DNA of 64,000 bases from Owenia fusiformis. Lineage: Eukaryota; Annelida; Polychaeta; Sabellida; Oweniidae. Position 1 is the first letter of the stretch. The number at the start of each line of letters is the position of its first letter. The notes beneath the pieces are model-generated. The model was not told the DNA's origin, searched no databases, and saw nothing but the letters and a program-made list of their open reading frames with translations. Below are positions 23,754-34,523 of this stretch, one piece after another. The stretch lies in NCBI GenBank assembly GCA_903813345.2, contig CAIIXF020000005.1:26909375-26973374 (forward strand). The letters are read 5' to 3'. The position numbers and the translations under genes are program-made.

Positions 23754-24093
23754 TCTTTGAATAGGAACTAAACCTTTTCTACAAGAACAAATTTCTATCT
23801 ACTAATTGTTTTGTTATTAAGTTATGTCATAGCATGCTGCTAATGAAAGAGATGAAAAGATTCCTAATTGAATATCTAGTATAGGCCTTTGAGCATAATC
23901 ACATTCTCACTGCTCCTTTCAGGGTCAAGGTCAACATGATCTAAAGACATCTTCAATAGTACCTGGCAGATCTTGTTAAAGCCCAGATGAGACATACCAT
24001 CACTCATTATTGTTATATTTTTATTTAATGCTACGAATCTCAGAAGTATAAACAAAGATATGATTTAAGAACTGAAACTTCTCAAGTCTGAAT

Positions 24094-24236
24094 AAACAAG
24101 GCATTCACATGCAAAATGTCACCACCTGTGATTGTTACAGACATCGACTTCCTAACACCAGCAACTGCTGAACACCACCCTAAAAATATTAAACAATACT
24201 AAACAATATGTCTTCACTAATGTGCTGGTGACATAA
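24094..24236 (+). mobile_element. F150 dispersed element, copy 3
   Basis: Starts CAAGGCATTCACATGCAAAA, continues CACCACCTGTGATTGTTACAG, and ends ATGTCTTCACTAATGTGCTG GTGACAT with a recognisable but mutated 3' hairpin. Confidence 0.72.
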
Positions 24237-24453
24237 TTAATGGGGACATATTAATGCCAACTGTTTCCAATATTTTACATGGTAGCAGTATGATTAATTA
24301 TCGATCTATATAATGTTTTTTCAATGTCAACCAGTCATCTTTTATTTTGAACTGATTTATTTGATTAATTTAAAAGTTATGACATATTTTCAACAGATTT
24401 CTTATGATTGGAATTTATTAAATGATAATGAGAATTATCTAAGTAGTACATTA

Positions 24454-24497
24454 CAGGGTGGGCCAAAAAATGTTCCAGTTTTTATTGGTCCACCCTG
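24454..24497. mobile_element. 44-bp minimal mariner-like element (termini only)
   Basis: CAGGGTGGGCCAAAAAATG … TTTTTATTGGTCCACCCTG, flanked by TA on both sides (24452-24453 and 24498-24499). The terminal repeats of a Tc1/mariner-type element are joined with almost no interior. It shares its end motif with the 53-bp tandem repeat at 3495. Confidence 0.75.
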
Positions 24498-25792
24498 TAG
24501 ATATTACACTATAGATGTGATTTGGTATCAAGAGAGGATTAAGACATGACATACAGTGCTAATTATCACACTTTGAAGAGCAACATGGTCTCCGTGTAAT
24601 TCACCCAGTAAACCATATCAGATATTGCAACTTATTTGCCCTAGCACCTGAAACATGTTAAACAATTATCCTGGAATTTTGATTACAAAATATATGCAAC
24701 ACCCGTCATCCCACATGTATGTACAGATGCATGCCTAATGGTCCTTTTCCATATACATGTAGCTTTGAAATCTCGTGAAAGTATCGTTTTTAATGAGATT
24801 TTAGGAGATCTTCGTTTTTAACCATTAAAGAACATTTTCTTCTATTTGATGGCATATTTGAATTCTGTGTGTAATTTTCTACCAAAACAATTTTGATTTG
24901 CACCATTATTTACTTTATTCAAATTCTAATGATTTTGTAGTTGTCTAAAAAAGGTCGGGCTAAATCCCCACTGACACAATGCTGAAAAACCTTTAAAAGT
25001 TGATTTACTCTCACAAGGATCACAATTTTAATGTAAAATCCCAATCCACATGTCAATAAGATTATACAGTTATATTCCAATGGTGTTTCAAGTTGATCCA
25101 AAATGGAATTACTTCATAAATCAAGAAATTAAGTGACTCTGGTAATACATTTTCAGGTATTCTAGCCTTACCCTAGCCCTACCAATACCAATGATGCCAT
25201 CTATTTTCAATTTATATGGAAAAGGGTCAATTCCAATGACCACAAGATGATGAAAACAGCGACAATATAGCACTTTTCAAAGAGCAATAAAAAATCAAAG
25301 ATTGCTTACTGGCTTGTAACTCAAAAAGAGTTATTTCACTATTCTTACACCTGTATCATTTAACACCACAGACAGAGAAAAATCTAAAATACAATAATAC
25401 AAAAACAAAACCATATCTCAGTATAGTGAAAAAATCCTGCTTACCATTCTGAAATTAAAATAAAATCACCACATTTTCAATTAATTATTTATTCAACGAT
25501 CGCAATCCTATAATCTAAAGCAGAATTTCAAATCTTGTAAATTGTCCATTAAAACAATATTTATGCTGTTAATCTTTGTAGAGATCGCAATAACCACATT
25601 TTAAGTTCATAGAGTATGTTATCTCACATGATTGATGCTGATCCACCAATGCTATTGCCAAGGTTTGCATTAATTTGTGATATATCTAGAGAAAAGTATG
25701 GCATGACTACAAATATCAGGAATTATTATTTTATCAACAAAAAACACACATTACATTTCAAATGATTCTTAGTGATAATGATCTCTATTTAC

Positions 25793-25822
25793 CTGTTGAG
25801 GTGCATATTTTGAATAACTGCC
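25793..25822 (-). CDS. Candidate 30-nt micro-exon (AVIQNMHLN)
   Basis: Minus strand: acceptor TTAATGACCCCAG, donor AACAG|GTAAAT. In the frame handed over by the exon at 29301-29352 (two bases left) it reads Arg + AVIQNMHLN + 2 nt, and hands the correct phase to 21143-21171. All three frames are open in this short block, so the evidence is the splice sites plus phase consistency. Confidence 0.45.
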
Positions 25823-26539
25823 CTGGGGTCATTAACAGAAACTTCGTAAAGGAATTCGTAAATCAATTGTTGTAACTATGGATATAATGACGTCACATTT
25901 AGAGAAAAATGAACTTATGGAATTCTTAACTTAACAAGGTTCTGTTAATGACCTCCCATTTAATAAAACCCAGTATTCAAATTACAATTATAATGTGAAA
26001 CAAAGAATCTAATTCCTCTTGCCTACTATTCAATCAATAAAAATTACATGAACAAATATGGAAAAAGTGATAAATAACGAAGCTTATGTGAAATTAATTT
26101 CCTGAAAGGTTTTTCAAAAACAATTTGAATGCCAAAGATTCCCTTAGCAAATATGATACATACAGAAGAAAAATAGGGTTTAGCTGACCTTTGAGAACCT
26201 GGGGTTGATTAAACCAACCATTCAGGCAAAGAAATATATCAAATAAATCCATAAAGCAAGTTCCCCTGTCAATGTTAAATCATAGTAAATAACTCTTCGT
26301 TATTTGAATATATTTTCATAAACAACAATATTTGTGATTCAGATTAATGTCAATGTCTGACAACCACAAATGGCTTAAATATTATTACAAATATTAACGA
26401 TAAATATGAAACTCCAAGTACACAAAAAGAATAAATCAACAATTCAATTTGATTTCAAATCAAATCAATCAAATCTCATGACTAAAAGTCGTCATAAATC
26501 ATCAAAGATACCTTCATAAGTAAATATCTCTTACAGATA
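25823..26539. other. AT-rich sequence with one CRE palindrome
   Basis: TGACGTCA at 25888-25895 is the only notable motif. It ends in AGATA (26535-26539), the left target duplication of the palindrome. Confidence 0.4.
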
Positions 26540-27389
26540 CACCCTATGCAGACAGAGCCTGTGGGAAATATTGGGTGCGGCGCAAATGAGCGGAGGGTGC
26601 GGAGCTAACGGTCATTTTTGAATTTAAAATTGGGATATTTCTGAAACTAAGCCGTTTTGGGACTTCCAATATACCAAGATATGTGTATTTGACACCAAAT
26701 ATCAATAAAATTGTGAAAATAGTAGTGCAATTCATTTTATAGCGACGCAGTATGCCTTAAACATTTCCCAGACCTATATATTTTGAGACTATCCTTTTAA
26801 TACTGCGTCCCCAGCATTCATAAAAAATGGTGTTCAAGATACACTACCCATGCAAATTATTTTTGCATCTTGAAAGTCAGGCAGTATCTGTGTGATTTTA
26901 TAAAAATTCGGAAATGTTCTTCAGATATGAGCCCCCTCTAAATATTGGGTGCGGAGCTACGTTTATGGAGCTGCTCCGCACCCAATATTTAGAGGGGGCT
27001 CATATCTGAAAAAATTTCCGAATTTTTATAAAATCACACAGATACTGCCTGGCTTCCAAGATGCAAAAATAATTTGTATAGATAGTGCACCTTGAACACC
27101 ATTTTTTATGAATGCTGGGGACTCAGTATTAAAAGGATAATTTCAAAATATATAGGTCTGGGAAAGGTTTAAGGCACACTGCGTCGCTATAGAATGAATT
27201 GCGCTACTATTTTCACAATTGTATTGATATTTGGTGTCAAATACACATATCTTGGTATATTTGAAGTCCCAAAACGGCTTAGTTTCAGAAATATCCCAAA
27301 TTTAAATTCAAAAATAACCGTTAGCTCCGCACCCTCCGCTCATTTGCTCCGCACCCAATATTTCCCACAGGCTCTGTCTGCATAGGGTG
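26540..27389. mobile_element. 850-bp foldback element (long palindrome)
   Basis: Arms 26540-26957 and 26973-27389 (418 and 417 nt) are inverted copies separated by a 15-nt loop. I judge identity around 95%. The ends are CACCCTATGCAGACAGAGCC and its complement. AGATA flanks directly on both sides (26535-26539 and 27390-27394), so it arrived by transposition. AAATATTGGGTGCGG occurs near the outer and the inner end of each arm. A matching 63-codon frame in each arm is a mirror artefact. CAC…GTG ends with a 5-bp duplication are compatible with Transib-type elements but do not prove it. If transcribed, it would make a long hairpin RNA. Confidence 0.88.
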
Positions 27390-27394
27390 AGATA

Positions 27395-28124
27395 GGGCTG
27401 GTTTATAACTTTTAGAGACAACATCATCTATCTAACAAACTATCTAAATCTTATAAATACGAGGTTAAACATTCAAATTTTTCCATTATGCCAGGTTTTT
27501 AATGATCGCTATCCTAAAGCAAGAAATTCTAATTATTTAATCAGTAAAACTTCAATATGAAACATCCCAGCTGTTACTGCATCTCTGACAGTCACATGAC
27601 TGAAATTGACCAATTAGATAAATGGATTTGCAATAACTTGGTGATTACCTATCGCTTGGTCCATTATATTGAGGTGGTAACACACTAATTTATCTTCATA
27701 TAATAATTAAAATCCTCATTGTTTGAACTTGGAATTTATTTCGCTTATTGCTTCTCGATTAATCAAATGGTTCTATGATTATCTACAAGAGAAAAATGAT
27801 AGAATAACAATAAAGTTTTTACTAAGTTAGGTTGTTTTACCCGGTGAGCGATGTATAATTAAGATTGAATTATCATCCATTAATTCTATCTTAGAATAGT
27901 AAATCATAATATTTTTGTCATCAGTCATTAGAGACAAGACATAAACTGATCTCTTTTACCATATACTGGGTGACACAAATATGCAACCTTTTTGTTTTAC
28001 AATTTTTTTTTATTTAAGAATATTTTATTTGTCTATGTTTTCATTACATTATCTTACAGTATAATGGTTTATAGGGGTTTTAATGGAATGGGAGGGATTT
28101 TACAATAACTTTCTCAATACTGAA
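27395..28124. other. AT-rich sequence, nothing recognised
   Basis: No repeat or exon signal was found before the GTTCAACTT ladder. Confidence 0.4.
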
Positions 28125-28335
28125 CTCACAAAAATGTTCAACTTACAGATGTGTTCAACTTGCAGATGTGTTCAACTTGCGGATGTGTCCAACTTATAGA
28201 ATATTAAACTTACAGATCTGTCAATATACAGATGTGCTTCATTTACAGTGTTCAACTTATAGATGTGTTCAACTTACAGATATTTCCAACTTCTAGAAAA
28301 GTTCATCTTACAGAAATGTTCAAATAATAAATGTG
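28125..28335. repeat. 17-18 bp GTGTTCAACTTACAGAT ladder
   Basis: About 11 imperfect copies of (A)TGTTCAACTTACAGATG. The word is the pogo-like 'GTTCCACTT' subfamily motif, so this is probably the expanded interior of such an element with eroded ends. Confidence 0.7.
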
Positions 28336-28697
28336 CTCGGTGCAACAGTTCAAGATAGCGGACTGCCTGATAATCTCTTTCTAAGATTTCTTGATCCTCA
28401 TGAAATCTGAACAATCCAAGTCTGATCATGATTTAGTGTCACACTCATTATCTAATACCACGGATAATCTCAATCAACCCACTTTCTAATTTCCAAAGTA
28501 ATGGGTCACTATGAACCCTGTATAATAGTGCATATAAGTAAATAATAAAAACTTTATGAATGTACACTTTCAAATACATTTTATTTCTTTTTTCAGGGTC
28601 ATTTAGCTCATTTTCAAGGGTGGAAATACAGTTTTTGTAATGTATTTTCTATTATACTTAACAAAAATACTCTGACCTAAAATATTCGTTCACCTAA

Positions 28698-29233
28698 ATA
28701 ATGGTTTAATCTGTGTATTAAAGCAGCAACTATCACTGACTAATGATCTGTTCGCTAATTCAACTAAGTGGCTTTATTATAATAGATCGTTACATCATTT
28801 GGTCACTGATAGTTGATCGATGGTTCGATCATTATTTCAACTTCAAAAAATGATGAGTTTCTATGAGTGGGAGGTCAAGCCATCAGCTGATAGTTGCATT
28901 CATGAATCCTTGTGTTAAAAATACTGATTTTTTATTAAATCATTATTGGTTTGGATAATAGCAATAATGGTTTAATCTGTCTATTAAAGCAGCAACTATC
29001 ACTGACTAATAATCTGTTCGCTAATTCAACTAAGTGGCTTTATTATAATTGATCGTTACATCATTTGATCACTGATAGTTGACTGACGGTTTGAACATTA
29101 TTTCAACTTCAAAAAATGATGAGTTTCTATGAGTGGGAGGTCAAGCTATCAGCTGAGAGTTGCATTCATGAATCTTTGTATTAAAAAATAGAATGATGTT
29201 TTATTAAATAAGTATTGGTTTGGATAAGCAATA
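28698..29233. repeat. 276-bp direct tandem duplication containing an inverted-repeat element
   Basis: ATAATGGTTTAATCTGT starts at 28698 and again at 28974; the copies are about 93% alike through ATTGGTTTGGATAA. Inside each copy GCAACTATCACTGA near the left is inverted as TCAGCTGATAGTTGC near the right, with a third inverted copy between (TCACTGATAGTT). This suggests a roughly 180-bp MITE duplicated with its flanks. In the second copy the outer right arm has GAGAGTTGC. Confidence 0.85.
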
Positions 29234-29300
29234 CTAATCATAAGCTATTAAAAGATATGAAGCAAACAAGTACTCATTTCTAGACTCATTAGCAGCTAAC

Positions 29301-29352
29301 CTGTTTGTATTTTTTACCAAATTTAGAACCCTGTCATATTTGATAATTAAAC
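29301..29352 (-). CDS. 52-nt exon (IIKYDRVLNLVKNTN)
   Basis: Minus strand: acceptor CACGCATTTAG, donor AACAG|GTTAGC (off consensus). The open frame is 2 nt + LIIKYDRVLNLVKNTN + 2 nt. The entry phase accepts the one-base overhang of 29584-29609 and the exit matches 25793-25822. The duplicate at 31379-31429 encodes a similar peptide but is 1 nt shorter. Confidence 0.6.
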
Positions 29353-29583
29353 CTAAATGCGTGGATGTACACATACACCAGTATATCATAATATTTAACA
29401 TGTTAAATTAGGCCATTATACAGGAGTATAACACATGTTATTGCCAGAGGCCTTTGACTGTGATACGGTGAACATAAGAATAATGGATTATGGTACACGG
29501 CATTATATGTCTGTCTTATTGTGATTAATTTAAGATTAAATCCTAAATCCAATAAACTATACTATTACTGTAAAAGCAGTTAC

Positions 29584-29609
29584 CTTTGTGTATTGTACAA
29601 GCGTGTTGG
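29584..29609 (-). CDS. 26-nt micro-exon, copy 1 (QHACTIHK)
   Basis: Minus strand: acceptor ATCTAACTTAAG, donor AAAG|GTAACT. It reads 1 nt + QHACTIHK + 1 nt, which joins in frame to 29301-29352. Its duplicate at 31688-31713 has the same length, splice boundaries and phase with a different peptide (INASTIKE), which supports a real exon. Confidence 0.45.
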
Positions 29610-29832
29610 CTTAAGTTAGATTTAACGGAATTCAAACCATGTTATCAAAGAAACAGGTGATGTAACTTAATCTCCAATGTGACTTCTTGCTAGCTGACCA
29701 AATATTCCATATTATACTTTGACTTTTCATATACCATAATTGCCGTATTTAGCGCCAATTCCCTAATAAGCGCCTACCCTGCTTCACAAAGTTCAATGTA
29801 TTGGAATGACCAAGTTTTGATGAATACATCCG

Positions 29833-29945
29833 AAAACAAGGCATTAACATGCAAAATGTCAACACCTGCCATTTGTTACAGATGATGAAAGCCAAGCACC
29901 AGCCATTAAACACCAGATGCAGTAATCAGTATTGGGATAAAAAAG
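29833..29945 (+). mobile_element. F150 dispersed element, copy 4 (shortened)
   Basis: Starts AAGGCATTAACATGCAAAAT, then GTCAACACCTGCC and the GCCAAGCACCAGCC middle. It fades before the 3' hairpin at AAAAAGTTAAG. It sits between the two duplicated blocks of copy 1 and is absent from the equivalent place near 31.8 kb. Confidence 0.7.
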
Positions 29946-29959
29946 TTAAGGATACATAC

Positions 29960-30192
29960 CTGAATACTTTCAAGTGTCACGCGGTTACCTATTTCTGTCG
30001 ATCTCCTAACTTGAGAAATGTTACATTTCTTCAAATTGAGTGAAGCTTAGAATAAATCTTGACAGTATAACACATAACTAAACTTCAAGCTAAAATCCAA
30101 GAATCCAAATTAGCTACTGGCAGAGAAATGCAAAGTTATGAAACTGTCAATCAACTTAAGCGCAACTGTCCTCTTGATTCCTGAACAACAAA
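29960..30192 (-). other. Conserved exon-like block, copy 1
   Basis: Minus strand donor ATTCAG|GTATGTATCC is identical in position to the copy at 31923. The 27 codons before it are open in both copies (…LKKCNISQVRRSTEIGNR here), with a TAA at the same place upstream. The far end (30148-30192) is the most conserved part of the duplication and holds the acceptor-like TTTGTTGTTCAG. It could be a coding exon of about 80 nt or a larger non-coding first exon. Confidence 0.45.
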
Positions 30193-30250
30193 TGTCAAAA
30201 TGGTCTCCTCTAAACGCAAATCCATTTGCTTTCCTTGGTAATCTCATTCT

Positions 30251-31354
30251 TACTCAATAGGGATTAAACATGTGAGCATTTCGTGAGAGTATGTACCTGT
30301 ATGTAAAAGCCAAAGTGTTCCGAATGACCAGATCATGACTTGTATTATCCAATGTTAAGTCTAAGCCAGGCTATATTATCTATACTGTTTTATTCATTAA
30401 GTTTTCATATTTGTAAATCTATTTGAAAAAGCAAATTAATAACTTCATGTATGAATGGAGAATTCTTTGTTTAACTGCAAATTCTATCAGATAATTAATT
30501 TCTGAAGAAAAATAAAACACGAGTAATTTTCAATCAGTACTGAGAGATCAGATAATTGGAAAGGATCTTAACCTTTAGTAACCCATTAGTCTAATATTTA
30601 ATTTCAATTACAAAATAAATATAGAGTAAAATTAAGATAGTATAATAAGAAAATGCTGAATGTAATATAATACCTGCATTTCTCATTTTCCATTTTCTTT
30701 CCTTATTCAATTTTTCAAATGATCAGATTCAGTAGGAAGTATAGTGTAGTGAATAAGCAATTATTTTATAACAAAATATTGTAATTAAATGCTTTATATA
30801 TCCAAAAGGATATCAACCTGATTAGTATATTGTATTAAATGTACGCTATATTACTGCTGAATAAAAAAAACCAAAAAACTGTAAGTATTTACACCATTAT
30901 GAGAACTTAGACTAACTGCATTTGTTACACATTCAATGAGTTGTCATTCTTCTTAGAAATAAAAAGTTACCAGGACTTTGAAATAGTAAAGTTAAGAATG
31001 GGGCATTTTATCCTTTGAACAATTCAATCCACGACAATTCCTAAGATAACTCTTCAAATCTTGTAACAACTCTAAACTCATTCAAAGACAACTTATCATT
31101 CCACTTTGAAAAAAATAAATGAGTTTAGTACAGTTATTTCAGGAACTTTGTAAACATTAATAATTCTAATGTCACTTTTGGTAAATAGAATTAAATCTAA
31201 TATAATGAAGATTATTAGAAAGCACTTAATAACAAAATAATTCAATGTTTCCTGATTGGGATAAGGTCATTTGTTACAATCATTTCAATATAACTTAGGA
31301 GAATATATACTAATGGTGTTTAGTGATTTGAACTTAACCAGTACATGTACTTCT
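30251..31354. other. AT-rich sequence between the duplicated segments
   Basis: No repeat family or paired splice signal was recognised. Confidence 0.4.
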
Positions 31355-31378
31355 TTTTAAGACTTATGAGCACCTTAC

Positions 31379-31429
31379 CTGTTTGTGTTTTCAACCAAAT
31401 TTAGAACCTTGTCATATCTCATAATAAAC
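31379..31429 (-). pseudogene. 51-nt duplicate exon (MRYDKVLNLVENTN), 1 nt shorter
   Basis: Minus strand: excellent acceptor CATTCTTATATTTAG and consensus donor AACAG|GTAAGG, better than copy 1. The only open frame is 1 nt + FIMRYDKVLNLVENTN + 2 nt, whereas its neighbour 31688-31713 hands over one base and needs a 2-nt entry. The 1-nt difference therefore breaks this copy's frame unless another upstream exon is used. It may be a decayed duplicate or an alternative exon. Confidence 0.5.
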
Positions 31430-31687
31430 CTAAATATAAGAATGTACATGTGCAAGTATATAACATACAAATACGCCAGTAGATCCTAATTTAACATGTT
31501 CAAACAGGAGTTTTATACAGGAGTATAAAATATGCTTCTGCCCTAGGCCTTGCATGTTATAACGTTGAAACGGTGCATCAAAGGATAATGAATTATAGTA
31601 AGCTGCATAATATGTCATCATATAATTATTAATTTAAGATTTTTTCCTAAATCAAATTAACTATACTCTATCTGTTAGAGTAGTTAC

Positions 31688-31713
31688 CTTCTTTTATCGT
31701 GCTAGCGTTTATG
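31688..31713 (-). CDS. 26-nt micro-exon, copy 2 (INASTIKE)
   Basis: Minus strand: acceptor CAATTATTACTTAG, donor GAAG|GTAACT. It is open only as 1 nt + INASTIKE + 1 nt. Same layout as 29584-29609. Its exit phase fits 29301-29352 but not the adjacent 31379-31429. Confidence 0.42.
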
Positions 31714-31922
31714 CTAAGTAATAATTGTTGCACTTCAAACCGTGATGGTGTCGAAGAAACAGGTGATGTGAAAATAATGACAAACGTGACGTGAATACAT
31801 TTTGAAATTTTAAGTAAAATAACTTTTTTACAACAATATAGAAGAAATGATACAAATCAAAAAGTGTATCAAATAATGTAAAACATCAAAGAGGAAAACA
31901 AAATGTTAAATAGGATACATAC

Positions 31923-32160
31923 CTGAAAACTTTCAAGTGTCATACGCTTATTCAAATCTGTTGATCCTCTCACTTTAGAAATGTTACATTTCTTAAAACC
32001 AACTGTAGCTTAGAATGAATCTTGACAGTTAGTTAACGCACAACTAACCCTTAAGCTAAAATCCCAAAATCCAAAGTTAGCGACTGCCAGAGAGATGAAA
32101 AGTTTTGAAACTGTCAATCCACTTAAGCGCAACTGTCCTCTTGATTCCTGAACAACAAAT
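31923..32160 (-). other. Conserved exon-like block, copy 2
   Basis: Minus strand donor TTTTCAG|GTATGTATCC. The open block before it ends GFKKCNISKVRGSTDLNK… and contains one ATG that is GTG in copy 1. The TAA that opens the frame is shared. The end phase (0) does not fit the following micro-exon, so it may be a 5' non-coding exon or be linked through an exon not seen. Confidence 0.45.
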
Positions 32161-32576
32161 GTAATAACAGCCTCTCCTACTCCCAATCTGTATGCTTTGT
32201 TTTCTAATCTATCCCGGAGATGCCTATTGGCAGGAAGGCAGATTCTAAATCAATATATAAGACACTAACAGGCCAAATAATAGCAGCTATACACTAGGAG
32301 CAATCGTATTAACCTAATCTGATTCAATTTTCAAATCAGGTTTGATACCTTCTAATTACATCTCAGTCAGGGTTTATCCATCATATATCTGTTATAATAA
32401 CGTTTAATGTAATTTCATCAAATCTTGCCACCTTTTATATTAGATGGAAAAAATGTTTTTGAAAATTTGATCAAAGTTTATATACATTTATTTATATTCT
32501 CTTTACTTCCTTTCTTTAAGACTATCCTTATTGTCTGAGCTCAGTTTTCTGAGGTAACATCAAACTATTGGAAAAT

Positions 32577-32715
32577 GAAGCAAAGATTAATATGTAAAAC
32601 ATCACCACTTGCCATTTGTTACAGATGCCAACTGCCAAACATCAGCCACTGAACAACTCAACAAAAAAGTTGGAAACCATAACAATATGTCACCACTTGT
32701 CGTGGTGACATAATA
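32577..32715 (+). mobile_element. F150 dispersed element, copy 5
   Basis: CACCACTTGCCATTTGTTACAG … GCCAACTGCCAAACATCAGC … AACAATATGTCACCACTTGT CGTGGTGACAT: the 3' hairpin is intact apart from one base. Confidence 0.78.
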
Positions 32716-33497
32716 AAATATATCTACTTCATGATTGCCAATTGATGTAACTGAAGTCATTGAAAGAAGAAAGGTCTTTAAAATAATGACGATGTAGGAT
32801 GATGATCGATCATAACAGTACACACACTAATCAAGGTTATGTAGTCAAACATAGTCTTAATATTCATATTACAAAAATACATAAATAACATGCTGTAAAA
32901 ATAGAAGTTTATCTACAGGTATACGACAGGCTATCATTAATTTGTGGGAAAATTCTCAGGTAGCATCTTATACCTGTATACAGCCTTAGATTTCATCATC
33001 ATCATGTTAAATATTAGATAATTCTCACATCTTTATCTTGGTTACAGCGGTAACAGTGATGTAACAAACAGCCTCCAAGTTAATCAGCTAATCAAGCTAT
33101 CTCAGTCTTATATTTGAAAGTCAGGCGAGTGGAAGATTTACCCCCAACTGTGAGATATGAAGACATCAACTTCTACACCCCCAATCTGCACCATCATCTT
33201 GCAAAACTGTACAGCACTACTTCATAAACAGTGCTGTGCTGTTTGAGGTTGGCAGTGTATAGTAAGAAATAAACATTTTCAGGATTTAAAGGCTTAAAGT
33301 ATATATACCAAACACATACTTCAGTCTAGGATGAAGTGTTTATGATTTATAATTGAGACATCTTCGATAATTTGTGAGGGAGTACATTTGAACATAGATT
33401 TTAAGTCAAGCCTGTGATTATAAGTCTAGATCATATTCATCATGCATTTTTGAAGTTTAAGGGTCATATAACAAGATAATTAGTACATCCTTAACAT
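32716..33497. other. AT-rich sequence, nothing recognised
   Basis: No repeat or convincing exon. A slightly GC-richer patch at 33110-33250 has stops in its frames. Confidence 0.35.
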
Positions 33498-33600
33498 GGA
33501 CCAAAATCTTCCGTACACAGGGGTTGTCCCGTCTTGTCCCCTCCTGAAACCAAAGTCTCAAGGGACGGGACAATATCGGTAAACTGTGACATCCCTAATT
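33498..33600 (-). mobile_element. Right-end fragment of the 44861 hAT-like family
   Basis: Contains GGGACGGGACAATATCGGTA and ends TGTGACATCCCTAAT, matching the GGGACGGGAC / GTGACACCTCTA features of the element at 44861-45517, with alternating GTCCCGTC words upstream. The left end is absent. Orientation relative to that element is uncertain. Confidence 0.5.
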
Positions 33601-33607
33601 ACTTAAT

Positions 33608-33660
33608 TGTAACACAATCAATAAGCATTAACATGCAGTTGGTGGCGACATTAAAATGTT
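33608..33660 (+). mobile_element. F150 dispersed element, copy 6 (internally deleted)
   Basis: AAGCATTAACATGCAGTTGG TGGCGACATTAAAAT: the 5' end is fused almost directly to the 3' GGTGGTGACAT arm, about 100 bp of interior missing. Confidence 0.6.
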
Positions 33661-34523
33661 CATTACATAATCATGATTCATAATCAAGCAACAATGCGTA
33701 ATAGGACTTTGAAAAGTATTCTACTTATACATTGTAGATGGAAGAGCTGTTTTTAGAGAGAAGTTCAAATTTACAGGTTTCGCTATATGGAGTAACACTT
33801 CTTAAAATTCCATCCATTAATTCCCTCTGATTCGTTGTATGGACAAAGCCAATGTATACACACAAATGTTAACTGAAACACGGTATACGAACATCAGGAG
33901 CTGTCACTGGAGACAGGATCTTGGCCAGCCACGAAAACTCCAATTATCACTCAATTGTATTATTATGGGGACAAGGATACCTCTAAAGGGAACATAAGGG
34001 CAGTTTACTTAATATATGATCACATTTTACATTACTTTATGTCATGTTACCCATACTTTATGATACGATTCAAACCATATCAATCTCATCTGAAAATTTA
34101 TTAGTGAAACTTTAGGTGCATTCTTTGAAGCTAATTCATAAGACTCACAAATGTAATAAAATTGTTGATTAATGGGAACTGAAGAATAATCCTATATTGA
34201 CATTTATTGTCCAGTAATAAGCAATAATCCTGATTCATAAATTATATAAAAGGACTGTTTTTATGAAAGGCTAAATGTTGATACTACCTTACTGTATATC
34301 AAAATTAATTTGATGATGCATATTTATGGTATATACTCAGATTGTAATAAATTGGTGATTTACTTATTCTATTATATTCCTATAAATAATCTAATTATAC
34401 TTTTCTCAATGGATAACTTTCCGGATGTAAAAAATGACTGTTTGTTAAATGCTGCAAGATTTATAAATAAAATAAAATAAGTTTTAATTCAATTAATTAG
34501 AATTGGGAAGAAACCACTTTAAA

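Larger units (their letters stand above)
29285..30250 (-). repeat. Segmental duplication, copy 1 (exon-bearing)
   Basis: Homologous to 31355-32220 (offset about 2.0-2.1 kb) in blocks 29285-29670 and 29950-30250. The intervening part is diverged and carries an F150 element missing from the other copy. The duplicated blocks contain matched splice-bounded blocks on the minus strand, annotated separately. Confidence 0.85.
31355..32220 (-). repeat. Segmental duplication, copy 2 (exon-bearing)
   Basis: Counterpart of 29285-30250. The highest identity is at 32117-32160, against 30148-30192 (nearly every base). Copy 2 lacks the F150 insertion. Confidence 0.85.

Noticed and set aside
26544-27385. Pair of similar 63-codon frames facing each other (MNCTTIFTI… / MNCATIFTI…)
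   Set aside because: They are the same DNA in the two arms of the palindrome; similarity comes from the inverted repeat, not from a gene pair.
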